Source: Phlebotomus papatasi
Taxonomy: Eukaryota > Arthropoda > Insecta > Diptera > Psychodidae
Assembly (NCBI RefSeq): GCF_024763615.1
Contig: NC_077223.1
Coordinates: 496,001-560,000, forward strand
Direction: 5' to 3'
Length of the DNA: 64,000 nt
The position numbers were made by a program, and so were the translations under genes. The notes beneath the pieces are model-generated. The model was not told the origin of the DNA, searched no databases, and saw only the letters and a list, made by a program, of their open reading frames with translations. Of this stretch, positions 24,794 to 35,522 are shown one piece after another; position 1 is the first letter of the stretch; every line of letters begins with the position of its first letter.

Positions 24794-25110
24794 ATGTACA
24801 CAAATGTGCAACTCCTTCCTTTAATTCAGCGGTTTATCACTCACCTTTTTAATCAGATTATTACCACGTCAATCTGCTCCGAAAATTTGAAGACAGCTTT
24901 GGTGATCCCAATAGCAAAAGTAGATAATCATCTCACTGGCTCGAATTTCCGTCCAATATCTTTGTTACCTGTGCTTTCTAAGGTCTTTGAGTTCCTCCTG
25001 TAAACTCAGATCATGGAGTACTTTAATTCTTAGGGCTTTCTCTGTGAATTTCAATAGGGACTCCGTAGGGTACATAGCACTGTGACTGCCATTGAATAAC
25101 TAACTTTAGG
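24794..25110 (+). pseudogene. Non-LTR retrotransposon reverse transcriptase fragment
   Basis: An open run of about 70 codons carries the fingers-region signature LKTALVIPIAKVDN then NFRPISLLPVLSKVFE, typical of Jockey/CR1/I-type LINE reverse transcriptases. After TAA at 25001 the same frame still reads recognisable RT (YFNS, GFLCEFQ, HSTVTAIE) but is broken by further TAG/TAA codons. The endonuclease domain and the YADD active-site region are absent. It is a dead relic of roughly 0.3 kb. Confidence 0.85.
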
Positions 25111-25377
25111 GGAATTATGTAATTTTCGTGGCATTGTCACGCGTGAGTTCGAAACCTGAGAATGCCATTCGAACTTTTTTTTTGCCATATTATATGAGTT
25201 CGAAAATGCAATTCACTGAATTTCTAATGAAATTCCTTTACTTTATGATTTTATGAAAATACAGTACGACTTAGTTGATTTGTTTAACAAAATTCATTGT
25301 CATTTGAATTGCCAGAAATCTCAAAATTTACTCTCTAATTTAATCTCAAATTTTACTGAAAACATCGAGGAAAAATT

Positions 25378-25668
25378 GTTAGTACTTCACCACAGCTAAA
25401 TTAGACTGAAGTAAACACAAAGTTCTGTTATATTTCTCGTAAGCAATTGCTCACACTGAATTTTAAACAAAGAAATTTTAACTCTAATCATATTAAAAAT
25501 TTAACGTTTTTAGTGTTAAAATCTTCCAAAAAGATCGAATATTTAGATATAATTTATTATTCATCAAATATTGGAATAAAAATCAATAATTTTAATCAAT
25601 TTATTTTTAGAGTCCAATTTTACCCTCAAAGTGTCCAAATTTAGAAACTGTCCAACAATATGAGCCTT
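25378..25668 (+). mobile_element. Right-end fragment of the 38850-39921 type element
   Basis: Matches 39620-39921 nearly throughout: gttagtacttcaccac(a), cgtaagcaattgctcacact, atcttccaaaaagat, tcatcaaatattggaataaa, then ctcaaagtgtccaaa and gaaactgtccaa...atgagcctttcccgta. It proves the 38.9-kb element is a multicopy family. The 65-codon frame at 25447-25644 equals the one at 39693 and is a repeat by-product. Confidence 0.85.
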
Positions 25669-27426
25669 TCCCGTAAATTATTTGTCAAAAAGACTCTCAA
25701 AAAATATTGACTTCTTTAAGACTTTAAAACCATTTCAAGCTTTTCTTACCGAGATATTTTGCTTCTTGGGCATAGTTCAACGCGGAATGTTTTTAATATT
25801 ATGACCTAATTTTTTGAGTATGTAATAAATTTGGAGTTATGAAGGGTCAAAACTTCATATAAAATTTAAGACTATTGCTTCGCTTGCAATTAAACGAAAA
25901 TTGAAATTTAATTATGAAAGATCCACTTTATTAAAACTGTTTAAAATATACGAAACATCAATGTGGTGTTACTGTAGGAATCACAGGTATGATAAGCTTT
26001 TCAGGATTTGAGACGGAGGTCGGTTTTGATGAAAATCCGAGCAAAAATCACGGGAACAATGGATGAGTGGGTAGAAAAAAAAGCTTGAAGTACCATGTTC
26101 ACTATTGCTTTCATCCCCTTTGCCACCATTGACATTGCAGTTGGAGGTATGTTGGTGGTGATATACCATTAGGGGACCCCCTGGCATGTTCTGGAGTGTC
26201 TCTAAACTGCTGGAAAAGAGGTGAACTTGGAGGTAAAAAAAAGCACCATGACCTCCCTCAAGAGGAAGAGAGTATATGTTGGAACAAATAGGGATGAAAG
26301 CATTTAAAAAAATAAAGAGCGTGGATAAAGAATTTCGAGAGGTCAAATTTCCAAGGAAATTCATGACCTCTTTAAAGCATTGTTCTCTCAAAGTACAGAC
26401 ATGATGGAACTCCTTTCTATTCTTTACTTCCTCCCCAAGACTTATCTGATAGTTTAACCTTCAATCCACTTGTTATATAATTCATAACGACAAGGTCGCA
26501 TGTGAGGAAGCCATATACATAAAGGTAGAGGGTGAGGTGAAAAGATCGATAGTGATACATCATTTAGGGCTTTTTTTTCGGACTCAACACTATGTTTTTC
26601 AATGTTGCGCCCTTGAACGAAAAGTTGTGTAGAAGTACCAAGAGTATCTTAAGAATGTGACGGGAGGGATTTTTTTTTGTCAAAAGGCAATATCCGAGGG
26701 AATCCCTTTAGTGAACCCTTGAAATTGATTTCTAAAGGTACGGATGCTGCTGATAAGACATCACTGATGGTAAAACTATCTTCAAATGACCCTCATACCA
26801 CAGGTTACCTCAAAGCTCACCCTGAAGAAATCGATGAACCAATACAAGATAATAACAAAGATTATTTTTAGACATAGGCCAGTATGAGTACTATTTAATT
26901 TTAACACGATAATAGTCCTTCTCGATAATTCAATGTTGTTGCCATTATTACTGAAAAGGGATGAAACAATATTTAAAAAAAATAAAGAGCTAGAGAAGGG
27001 GGTGCTACAAATGCTTTTTTAAGCTTTCAAGTACTTCCGAAGGCTCTTCACCCTCAATATGAACACATAATCTAATCATTCCAATTGAATGCCTTGCCTT
27101 ATCAGTCTCCTTTTCGATTATTATGTCAAAGTGACGTGGAAAAAAAATTGGCTTATTTTGTGCCCATATAAAAATTGTCATTTCGTGTGAGAGTTATACG
27201 ATAAATCCAAAATAAAAAATATTCACTCGAGTTTATGGCGAGATTCAATTTTAGGATTGAAAATTTTATCAATAGCAATAAATTCAAATCCTTTAAATGC
27301 AACCTTCTTGATAATATTTTACGCGCGATATAAAATTATCACGTTGTGCTTCTCTCAAATCATTAAATTTTTTTTTAATAAATAAATCTTAAAGCGGAGG
27401 AGCATTTTCAAGTAAAATTTTAACAC
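25669..27426. other. Unexplained region with the longest open frame of the window
   Basis: A 136-codon minus-strand frame (25981-26391) and a 64-codon + frame (26677-26871, rich in D/E/K/S/T, preceded by a T-tract ending in aaaag) are the most coding-like unexplained segments. Neither has a motif I recognise. A related block (gggatgaaa...ttaaaaaaaataaagag) occurs at 26292 and at 26958, hinting at an old internal duplication. Confidence 0.35.
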
Positions 27427-28105
27427 TAGGGTAAATTAAGTTAATTCAAAACTTACTCCAAATGGAAATTTCTAGCTACTCCAAATGGAAACGTCACTGT
27501 TTTCATGATAAATACAGTACTAAATTATTATTTTTATATATTTTCTATAACACAGTTTCATTGTTTAGTTAATTTTGCTCCAAATAATGCAAAAATCCAT
27601 TCATATTCACAAATTTTTATTTGTTAATTTCTCAGAAAGATTAATACCTTTTCACCAAATTTTTTATCGATCGACCATGTTTTCCAATGAAAAACACAAT
27701 AAAGTGATTGTTGTTTATTCCTTTTGTTTAATATTTATGTCATATTTCTGGCTAATTTTAGTTAAATTAAGTGCTAATCTTCATTGTTACCGGTACGTTA
27801 AGTTTTCAAATGAAATAATTCCCTATTTCGTGAACAAAAAGGGTTTTTCTGAAGTGTCTGGAAATGCTTCAATAGGAAACCCCGGAAATATGATTTTTTT
27901 TTTGGAGAGACTTTCTCATTGTTTTAGATGGGAAAGGAGAAAAGACCAGGAATAAGAACAAATCCTGCACTCAAGAGCAACTCAACAAGGTTTTGGAAGC
28001 CTTTCATCGCGGTTTCACTTAAACTGTTTGTCTCCAACTAGAAAATTTCCTTGTCTCCATTTGGATTAATTTGTTTCCAATTGAAGCATTTTGCACTTGT
28101 GTAGT
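27427..28105. mobile_element. Candidate TAGGGTAAA-ended element with transposase trace
   Basis: The left part (tagggtaaattaag, cttactccaaatggaaattt, tccaaatggaaac) and the right part (gtttgtctccaactagaaaa, gtctccatttggattaat) form imperfect inverted arms. The interior includes a short HTH-like coding trace (27925-28017). The outer right boundary is uncertain. Confidence 0.5.
27925..28017 (+). pseudogene. Short pipsqueak-type HTH transposase trace
   Basis: Reads KTRNKNKSCTQEQLNKVLEA then FHRGFT and a stop. The T.EQL..ALEA...G pattern is the first helix region of pipsqueak-type HTH domains in pogo/CENP-B-like transposases. Only about 30 residues survive, between the arms of the surrounding inverted repeat. 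Alternative: chance resemblance. Confidence 0.45.
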
Positions 28106-28346
28106 TTTCTTGTATTTAAAAAGTTTTTAAATTATATCAAAAGAATTTTCACTAAACAGTAAGATTGTAGAAGAGTCAAGAAGCAAATTTATGTAATTCT
28201 CTTCAGAAATAAATTAAACTTAATGTGTTGAATCTTCTGTCAAGGTTCAAACGTCTGGAAATGGTTTTGAATTAGGACATTTACCATATTTTATTTCTGT
28301 TAATCTCTGTGAAAATGAGCCTCATTTTGTTTATAACTTTATTATG

Positions 28347-28490
28347 CTCAGCGCACAATAACTTTTGTTTGTAAACATGTTTTCAAAATGGCTTATGAGA
28401 GTGAGCGAAATGACTAGATTTAGATCTCACTCACTCTCATTAAAATGTCAAAAACATATTTACATAACAAAAGTTATTGTGCGTTGGGCA
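28347..28490. mobile_element. GCGCACAATAAC hairpin MITE, full copy
   Basis: 144 bp. Left arm gcgcacaataacttttgttt, then gtaaacatgtttt and gagagtgag; right arm ctcactctcat, then acataacaaaagttattgtg and cgttgggc. The arms are complementary over about 55 nt. Confidence 0.85.
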
Positions 28491-28709
28491 GTATTTTCAG
28501 CTATGTAGTATAAAATTTGCATATAAATTTAGAGATTGATAATATTTGCTGTCGGAATAATGAAAAAATTCCCCTTAAAAAAAAACAGTCTGAATTCAGT
28601 TACATTATGTCAAATATTAATGTATCTATCTGACAGCTAATCAAACTACTCACTCCGAGTAATCTTTAGTTTTATTTTTATAAAACTGCAGGCTAATAAA
28701 TAGCTTATT

Positions 28710-28798
28710 GCCCAACGCACAATAACTTTTGTTTGTAATTATGTTTTCAAAATTTCCTATGAGAGTGAGCAAGATAAATAGATCTAGGTTTCACTCAC
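28710..28798 (+). mobile_element. GCGCACAATAAC hairpin MITE, left half
   Basis: gcccaacgcacaataacttt then tgtttgtaattatgtttt and gagagtgagcaag, in the same order as the left arm at 28347. The right arm is replaced by an (AT)n tract. Confidence 0.8.
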
Positions 28799-28812
28799 AT
28801 ATATATATATAT
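28799..28812. repeat. (AT)n microsatellite
   Basis: Seven AT units, sitting where the right half of the adjacent hairpin MITE should begin. Confidence 0.8.
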
Positions 28813-31162
28813 ACACATCCTTTTACTTGAATCTTGCAGAAATACAAAGAAATTAAATGCAAATATCACTTCAAATGGAAAGTTCTTAAATAAGGGCGCA
28901 ATTCAACTGTGAGAGAGAGATAGAGACACAAAAAACTCACTTGTCTGGCGGCGCTGTAGTTGCAAAAAATCTCTGAAATGTGACAAAATATTTTCTTCTC
29001 TATTTTATCCTTATTAGCAGGTCGTGTCCTTTCTTGTAATATGTACTTTTGCATTCCTTATTAACCAAAATAATGTTGTACAAAAGGGTTTTTCTCAAAC
29101 ATATCCTGAATTTTGGGTCAGCTCAAAAGAATATAAGTCTTCCAGCTCAAAATTTCATCCCAATGTTTTTGTTGTAATATCGACAATTATTCACAATTAA
29201 CCCAAATAACTGTATTCAACTAAATTATTAAAAGCATTTTCTCGTGAAAATGACTTAACTCTAAGGAATTAAACAATTTTCACATTAAAAACCTCTCATT
29301 TTTTCTGCGTGAATTTTCGCGGCATTTCGAAGAATGCCAACAGGCACCACCAAATTTACTTCGGCTTTTCTTTTAGCTCAGGCCTGACCTAAAGGGAACT
29401 AAAGACACTCTTCAGTACTTTCGCAATATAATCAATGGGACACTTTTGTATCCAATCCTGACCCAAAAAAAAGGAATACCAAATAGACCATATGTGTGAA
29501 TTACTTATTCAACTTCTTTCTTTTCGCATTTATCCTGCAAACGAAGTCTGGTTGAATTATCTTTGAGTCACTCTCTTTTCCACTCCCTCAAGCATGGTCG
29601 GCGCAACATGGGCGTTTATTGCTCCCGTTCTATATGGAAAAAAACTCTAGGTGAGAAGATGGGAAAACATGGAAAAGTGCTAGGGAAGTATGGGAAGTCA
29701 GACAGAGGAAATTTAAGTATGATACATAAATCTTCCAAGCGAGAAAAAACTCATCAATTTACGAGAGAGTAAATCCAGGAAGAGATCCTACAATAGGGTT
29801 TATCCTTTCCACCAATTGGGTGTATGTTATTTCTCCTTTCCATCGATAAGGAAGAGAAAATTCCTAATTTCCTTCTGATATTGCTATTTCCATTGATTTC
29901 TTTCTATATTAAATCCAGCGTTAGAATTATCTCAGGCGATCCAGAAGCAATAATATGCTCGTCTTTTCAGATTATACAACTCATCTGTCTATAAATATTA
30001 AATTATTTAATATAAAACTTTCTTTTACGTATTGTGAGAAAATAGACAAAGTACTTTTAAATAAATTTAATTTAATTTTTTTTTAAATATTTAACTCAAC
30101 AAGATTTGAGTGAATGATTTTCCGCTACCATGTGATTAAAATATTCACGTATGCTTAACAAACATTATCTGCAACATAATTTAATTATGTTGCAATATTG
30201 GTATAGTTTAACTCGCTTTTATAGAGTTATTATCAATTCAATGTAGACTGGCATTAAAGTGTTTTCAGAAAACCACAAAACATTCAATTGACTGACAGCT
30301 ATGTTACTGCAAAATTAGTTCATCATTGTAAAATTTATAACCAATTGTATTTATTTTGTGAAAATTATTTTGTTAAGTTATGCCAAAATAGAAATTGATT
30401 TTGCAAAAATTATTTATAATTAATTTGAAATGACACGGAATTTTCCAAAACCATTATCAAAATTCAAGCATCTGCTTTTGTTGTAAAATTCAAAATGATT
30501 ACATGCATATCTTTAATGGCAATTGTCTGCTAAATTGCTTGTTATAATAATTAGTTAAAATATATAATTGCAAATTATAACGAAATCAATCACCACTTCA
30601 TCAAAAACAAATCCGTGGCATTATATTCAATAGCCAAAAGCTCTCGGTATATTTCATTTTTAAGCACTATGCATGAAGCTTTTTTTATTGAGAAAAGCTT
30701 ATCTATTGTTTCATTCTTCCCTGCATAAATAGTCATGAGGCACTCATATACTTAATAAAACAAAAAGTGTGGGAAAATTCTAGAAAAATAAACAAATTTT
30801 TTCAATAAAAGCCTTTTGGAACAAATAATTTTTTACACAATAATCTTTTAGGTTTAAGAGTAGTTACAAACTAGCATTGCGATATGTTCAAACTCGTGAC
30901 TTAGATAGTAATTACATCAAAACGTACATTTGTATAATTTATCTGTAATAATAAAGTTCTTTAATGATTCAATTCACGAGGGAAAGTGTAGTTTCTATGA
31001 ATTCAAGGATTTCAAAAAGTTATTTTCAACAGCACAAATTCTTTTCAAAACACTTATGGATTGATTGCAAAAATCTTGCTTTTTTATGTAAAACAAATTT
31101 TTAAATATAATAAAATAAGCATTTTATGATGCTACTAACAAATTTTAGATTTTTCGAAATAT
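28813..31162. other. No gene recognised
   Basis: Strongly AT-rich, particularly 29990-30800. Short frames on both strands have no recognisable content. Confidence 0.5.
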
Positions 31163-31395
31163 GAGCTGACATGATAACTTCTTTTCGATAGTATCAACTA
31201 TCGATTCTAAAAACTTAAAATATTTGTAGTACTTTTTGTATCTAATATAAATATTTAACAGCTGGCATATTCTTTTAAAAGCGGTACAAATAAATGCCCT
31301 AATTATGTTTGAAAATCCATTATTCACTAAATTTAACAGATACAGATTTATCGACATTATCGATTCGAAAGTATCGAAAAGTTGTCGTTCCACAC
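31163..31395. mobile_element. TATCGATAGTATCGA-type MITE, copy 1
   Basis: Begins gctgacatgataacttcttt then tcgatagtatcaactatcga, and ends tttatcgacattatcgattc then gaaagtatcgaaaagttg. It aligns end to end with 49020-49263. Overlapping open frames at 31145-31468 (-) and 31305-31556 (+) come from it. Confidence 0.75.
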
Positions 31396-31758
31396 ATGCA
31401 TCAGGTAAAAATCCAAGGCTATTTCCAGTTGTCCACAAGTATGTAACGTTCATAAGTAATGACTCCACTTTACTTTACCGATTAACCATAAATTCAGACA
31501 GATGTAGTCGGGATAGAAAGTTCAAGACCTTTCAAAAAAAAACGATCCATATTTGACCAAATTGATTAAGTAGAGAGAGAACCCTCCGGAGTAACTTAAC
31601 TTTGACCGAAAGAAAGCTTCGGAAAGCTCAACTGAACCGTTTTGAGCGGGGACAAGGGAGAAAGGAATAAACATACCGTTCTAAACTACTTCCCGTTGAG
31701 TGGTCTACTCGTACTAAGTTGAAGTTATGTAGCTCTATCCCCTGTAAAGAAGGATAAA

Positions 31759-32350
31759 TAGGGGAGACTGGGGCAAAACTTGTCAAAACGCATATTTAAT
31801 TCTTTCATGAGCTCTGAGAAAACTTAAACGTTTTATAATGAGTATATTCTTATAGGAAATTTACTGCTCTACAACATTGCAGAACTTCTATCTCGAAAGA
31901 AATGTGATTTTCGAATCATTTTCTAAAAGTCGATTTTGTGGAGATTCTCAAAATTGCTGGGGCAAATTTTGTCAGTCTTCGGATAATTTGTGACGTTTTA
32001 CTCTCGCAAACGTTAAAAATATCAAACAGACATATTTTTATAGGAAATTTATTTCTCTACAACTTTGTCGAAGATAATTTTTCTCAATCTTAACGAGATA
32101 TGTCCTTAAATTGAGCTAATCAGTATTGATATTTTCTGTAAACCAAATATTCCAAAAATAGGGCTCAAAATTTCATTATTTTTTATTTTACATAATCTTT
32201 CCTCTAATCCCTTGAAACTTTGTAAATTTAAGAAGGTTCATGAAAAGGCTATCTATAACAAAGATTTATATCGGTCTCAGTCTCTTTTACTTTAGAAAAT
32301 AGTGAATATTGAAATTTTCGTTTTGACAAATTTTGCCCCAGTCTCCCCTA
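31759..32350. mobile_element. TAGGGGA-family element (GGGGCAAAACTTGTCA subfamily), 592 bp
   Basis: The left end, taggggagactggggcaaaa then cttgtcaaaacg, pairs with the right end, ttttgacaaattttgcccca then gtctccccta. TA is present at both ends. Inside, ttataggaaatttactgctctacaac and a near-identical block about 180 bp later form a tandem duplication. No coding sequence. Confidence 0.87.
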
Positions 32351-32439
32351 TACAAGATTTTTGTCTAAATACCTTTTCGTTGTATAAAGTATAAGGTAAA
32401 TTTGAGATGAATTTGTGAGTTGGCATCAAAGTGATCCAT

Positions 32440-32560
32440 ATAAGAAAATAATTCTAACAATAGTCACTTAATGGGGGGTAACCGAAGACCGTAGCTTAAT
32501 ATCTCATAGCGTTTTCCATCTAGTCCGATAACAAACTGAAGAACGGATGGTTTAAAAAAT
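32440..32560 (+). repeat. Dispersed repeat 'X', copy 3
   Basis: acttaatggggggtaaccga then taatatctcatagcgtttt matches the G-tract and tcgatatctcttaccgttt blocks of the copies at 2.5 and 8.6 kb. The preceding gagttggcatcaaag recurs near 57670 as gcgttggcttcaaac. Confidence 0.5.
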
Positions 32561-33863
32561 ATCTGTTTCTTTAAATTTGAGCAATAAAAAATTCACAGGA
32601 AGGCAAAAAAGTTGAATATCATTTTTATTGATGTCTTGAAGGAAAATTTTCATTGTGCTATCGGAAAAATATTCTAAAACCATGTTCATTTCTGACAGTT
32701 ATTGGATCACGGTAGGAGTTTGTAAGTAATTAGTCTTTCTTAAACTTGATGTAAAGAATTTATCAATTTGATTGAACATCTTCCATCCAATGTAAACTTT
32801 TAGAAAATCCAACTTGGAGGACTATTGAAAAATTAATGATTTTGGGTTCAATTTGTTGGGACACCTTAGCCAATATTGAACATTTTATTAGAACTTTTTT
32901 TTTTTGCTATTTTTCTCTGACGAAATTTCAAATGGGAAATTGTAAAGATGGAATGCGGGTGGGCATAATTATTTTCCATGGGGTATATAATGATTGTATT
33001 TAGTGTCAATTGGATGCAATGCAACTAACGCAAAAATTTATATTGGCAATGCTTGTGTGCATTTATCAAGTCACTCTCTCGTATTAATTTGTCTTATGCC
33101 AAACAAGTATATAGCAGATGGAATGATTCGCTTAATATGTTCACGTGCCATGAATTATTCATTGAGGGGCTGTTTGAACATACCAATAAACCTGCTCCAC
33201 ATTAAATATGTAACCAACATATGTACAAATTATTTATAGAAGGTAGCTGAATGATAGATGCAAGTAATTTTCTACTAAAGATGTATATAACGCCAATACT
33301 TTTATGTCATTCCTGCACAAGAGATCAATTTTCCAAGTTGGTTTGGACATTTGAATCATTCTCAATCAATCACTAACTGCATTCGACTGAATTTCCCTCA
33401 TTCAGATTTAACCAAGTGTTATACAACAATTAATTTATTTATATCTTTGATATAAAAATAAATATATCTCAATATGTCACAGGTTATAACTACTTTTTAA
33501 CCCTTCCGAGTGATGAATAAAGGGGCGCAGTGTGTAGCTTTCACGCTCGACATTGAACATTCTTTTTAATTGTTTTTTTCAAGGTCAAGTGTTTAAAAGC
33601 TTTCCGGGGGCGTATTTCTCGATAGATTCTGACAAATTTACTTGTGTTTAAAAGGCCTTTGAATCTTGGATAATATGGAAATATTTTCAACCGATTTTAA
33701 ACATGTAATCATATTTCTTTTGAACGAAGAGCTAGAAATTTTCAATTTTTTACAATGTTTCAAAGCGGAACACTAAAGACGACGGTATATACTGAAAACG
33801 GCACAGATTCTAATTAAAATGAAATTGTACTTCAAAAGTATTTTTTCGATGAATAAATTTATC
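32561..33863. other. No gene recognised
   Basis: AT-rich. The 81-codon frame at 32994-33239 has six Cys but no domain, splice context or start-site support. Confidence 0.45.
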
Positions 33864-34344
33864 TAGGGAAAGGCTTTCAGACTTCGTACTCACTCTGGCT
33901 TCAAACACTTCATGGTTTTCGCATATTTCTTAAATAAATCTGTCCTACACTGAGAAAAAAAAGATGGTGCGATTAACTTTTTTTCTTCATAACTTTAATA
34001 CTTGTAAGGTGTAAAAATATATCAACATTTTTTAATGTTAATTTTACACCTTTTTATGGGTAAAAATAACATGAACAAGGGTAACTTTAACCCCCAATAC
34101 ACCTAAAAAGGGTAATATTTACACCGATTTAGGATCAATACTGCAGGGTAAAATTACCATTTCCAGAATGTTATTTTAACTTTTTCGGATTTCTCTCACT
34201 CAGTGTATTTATGGTGATATATTTCAATAGTAAATCTTAAGGCAAACATTTCCTGAATAAATAGGTCAGATTCATTAGAAAAAAAATTAAAAATATGAAA
34301 TGACCGAAGCCAGAGTGTGAGCGAAGTCTGAAAGCTTTTCCGTA
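33864..34344. mobile_element. TAGGGGA-family element (CTTTCAGACTTCG subfamily) split by a nested MITE
   Basis: The left arm, tagggaaaggctttcagact then tcgtactcactctggcttc, pairs with the right arm, gaagccagagtgtgagcgaa then gtctgaaagcttttccgta. The centre is occupied by the 262-bp CACTGAG MITE (33946-34207). Without that insert the element would be about 219 bp, the usual size of this family. A right-half copy lies at 49870-49986. Confidence 0.8.
33946..34207 (-). mobile_element. CACTGAG MITE, copy 3 (inverted, nested)
   Basis: 262 bp from tacactgagaaaaaaaagat to ctctcactcagtgta, the reverse complement of 14175-14437. It is inserted at a TA inside the 33864-34344 element. Confidence 0.88.
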
Positions 34345-35400
34345 TCTATCTACAGACTATACAATTTTTTCAATATATCTTGATATGCTAAAAATAGGCA
34401 AATTCTGTATAAAATACGCACTTGATCTAATTAAAAACATTAATCGTTCTATAAAATCAATACAATATGTTATTCAAATTTCTAAAAGTGCCTTCCGTTC
34501 AATCACAATTCCCAAATTCAGCAGAGTTTTTTTTTTCTATCAAAATCAACACGTACTGATAATATTGATTTACTCTGGCAGAAATTTAATTCACATTCTA
34601 AATTGATTTGCTCTTCAATGTTTGGGTGTTTGTGAAGTGTACATCAATTTAAAATATTCTATAGATATCTTAATTAATAATAATAATAGAGATAGAGGGA
34701 ACAAATTTTAGACGAAAAAAAAGAGGTGCTTCACGGGAATTTGCATAGTATAATTAAAATTGTTTTGTTAATCTCTATAAAAGCTCATGTGAGGATTTAT
34801 CTAACAAAATAGAATTGGATAAAAATGTCTGTGATTTTTTTTTAAATTGAAAAAACTTCTTTAATGATAAATCCTCGATGGAATTCATTTATTAGAAAGA
34901 ACTGCACGGAAGAGTTCTCTTCTCGAGAGTTGTTTTCAGTGCTTTGGTCATTAGTAAAGTTGAGTGAAGTATATTAAAAAAGCTCTTGATAAATTTACAA
35001 AACATCTAAAATATATGAATTATATTATAAAATGATGTGTACTTACTTCATCTTTATGTAAAAAAAACAACATTCATTAAGTTCTGCATATTGTATAAGG
35101 GTTACAGGAGCTTAAGTGAGAATGGGATGGTTCATATATTATCATCTCTTTTAGCACAGTCATTTAATATTTAAAAATTCTTTTAGTACTATTTCAATAT
35201 AAGTCAAGGCGAAGTTAGTTTCTCTAATTAATTATGAATTAATATTATATTTCCAAGGATGATTTTAAACAATTTCGAAAATAGCTCGAAAAGTCGTGCA
35301 ACGATAAAAATGTTGTCTGGTCTCCTAAGAACTTATAAAATTATTTTAAAGACAAAATACCAATTTGTAACAATTTACCCCAAATTTCCCTAAGTCCTTT
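34345..35400. other. No gene recognised
   Basis: AT-rich with poly-A/T tracts. The 73-codon frame at 34385-34606 shows no motif. Confidence 0.5.
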
Positions 35401-35522
35401 ACCCTTTAAAGACGAGTAGGACACCGGTGTCCCAAAAGCAAAAACCTCCTTTTTGACTATAAAAAATTATCATCTTCTCCTTGTTTTTGGGACACCAGTG
35501 TCGCCCTCGCCCTTAAAGGGTT
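35401..35522. repeat. 122-bp hairpin repeat (GGACACCGGTGTCC core)
   Basis: The left arm, accctttaaagacgagtagg then acaccggtgtcccaaaa, pairs with the right arm, tttttgggacaccagtgtcg then ccctcgcccttaaagggtt. Each arm also contains its own small palindrome (ggacaccggtgtcc). Confidence 0.8.

Noticed and set aside
27575..27955. 126-codon + frame as a gene
   Set aside because: Most of it is AT-driven sequence between the arms of an inverted repeat. The only protein-like trace (HTH) is in a different frame and begins near its end.
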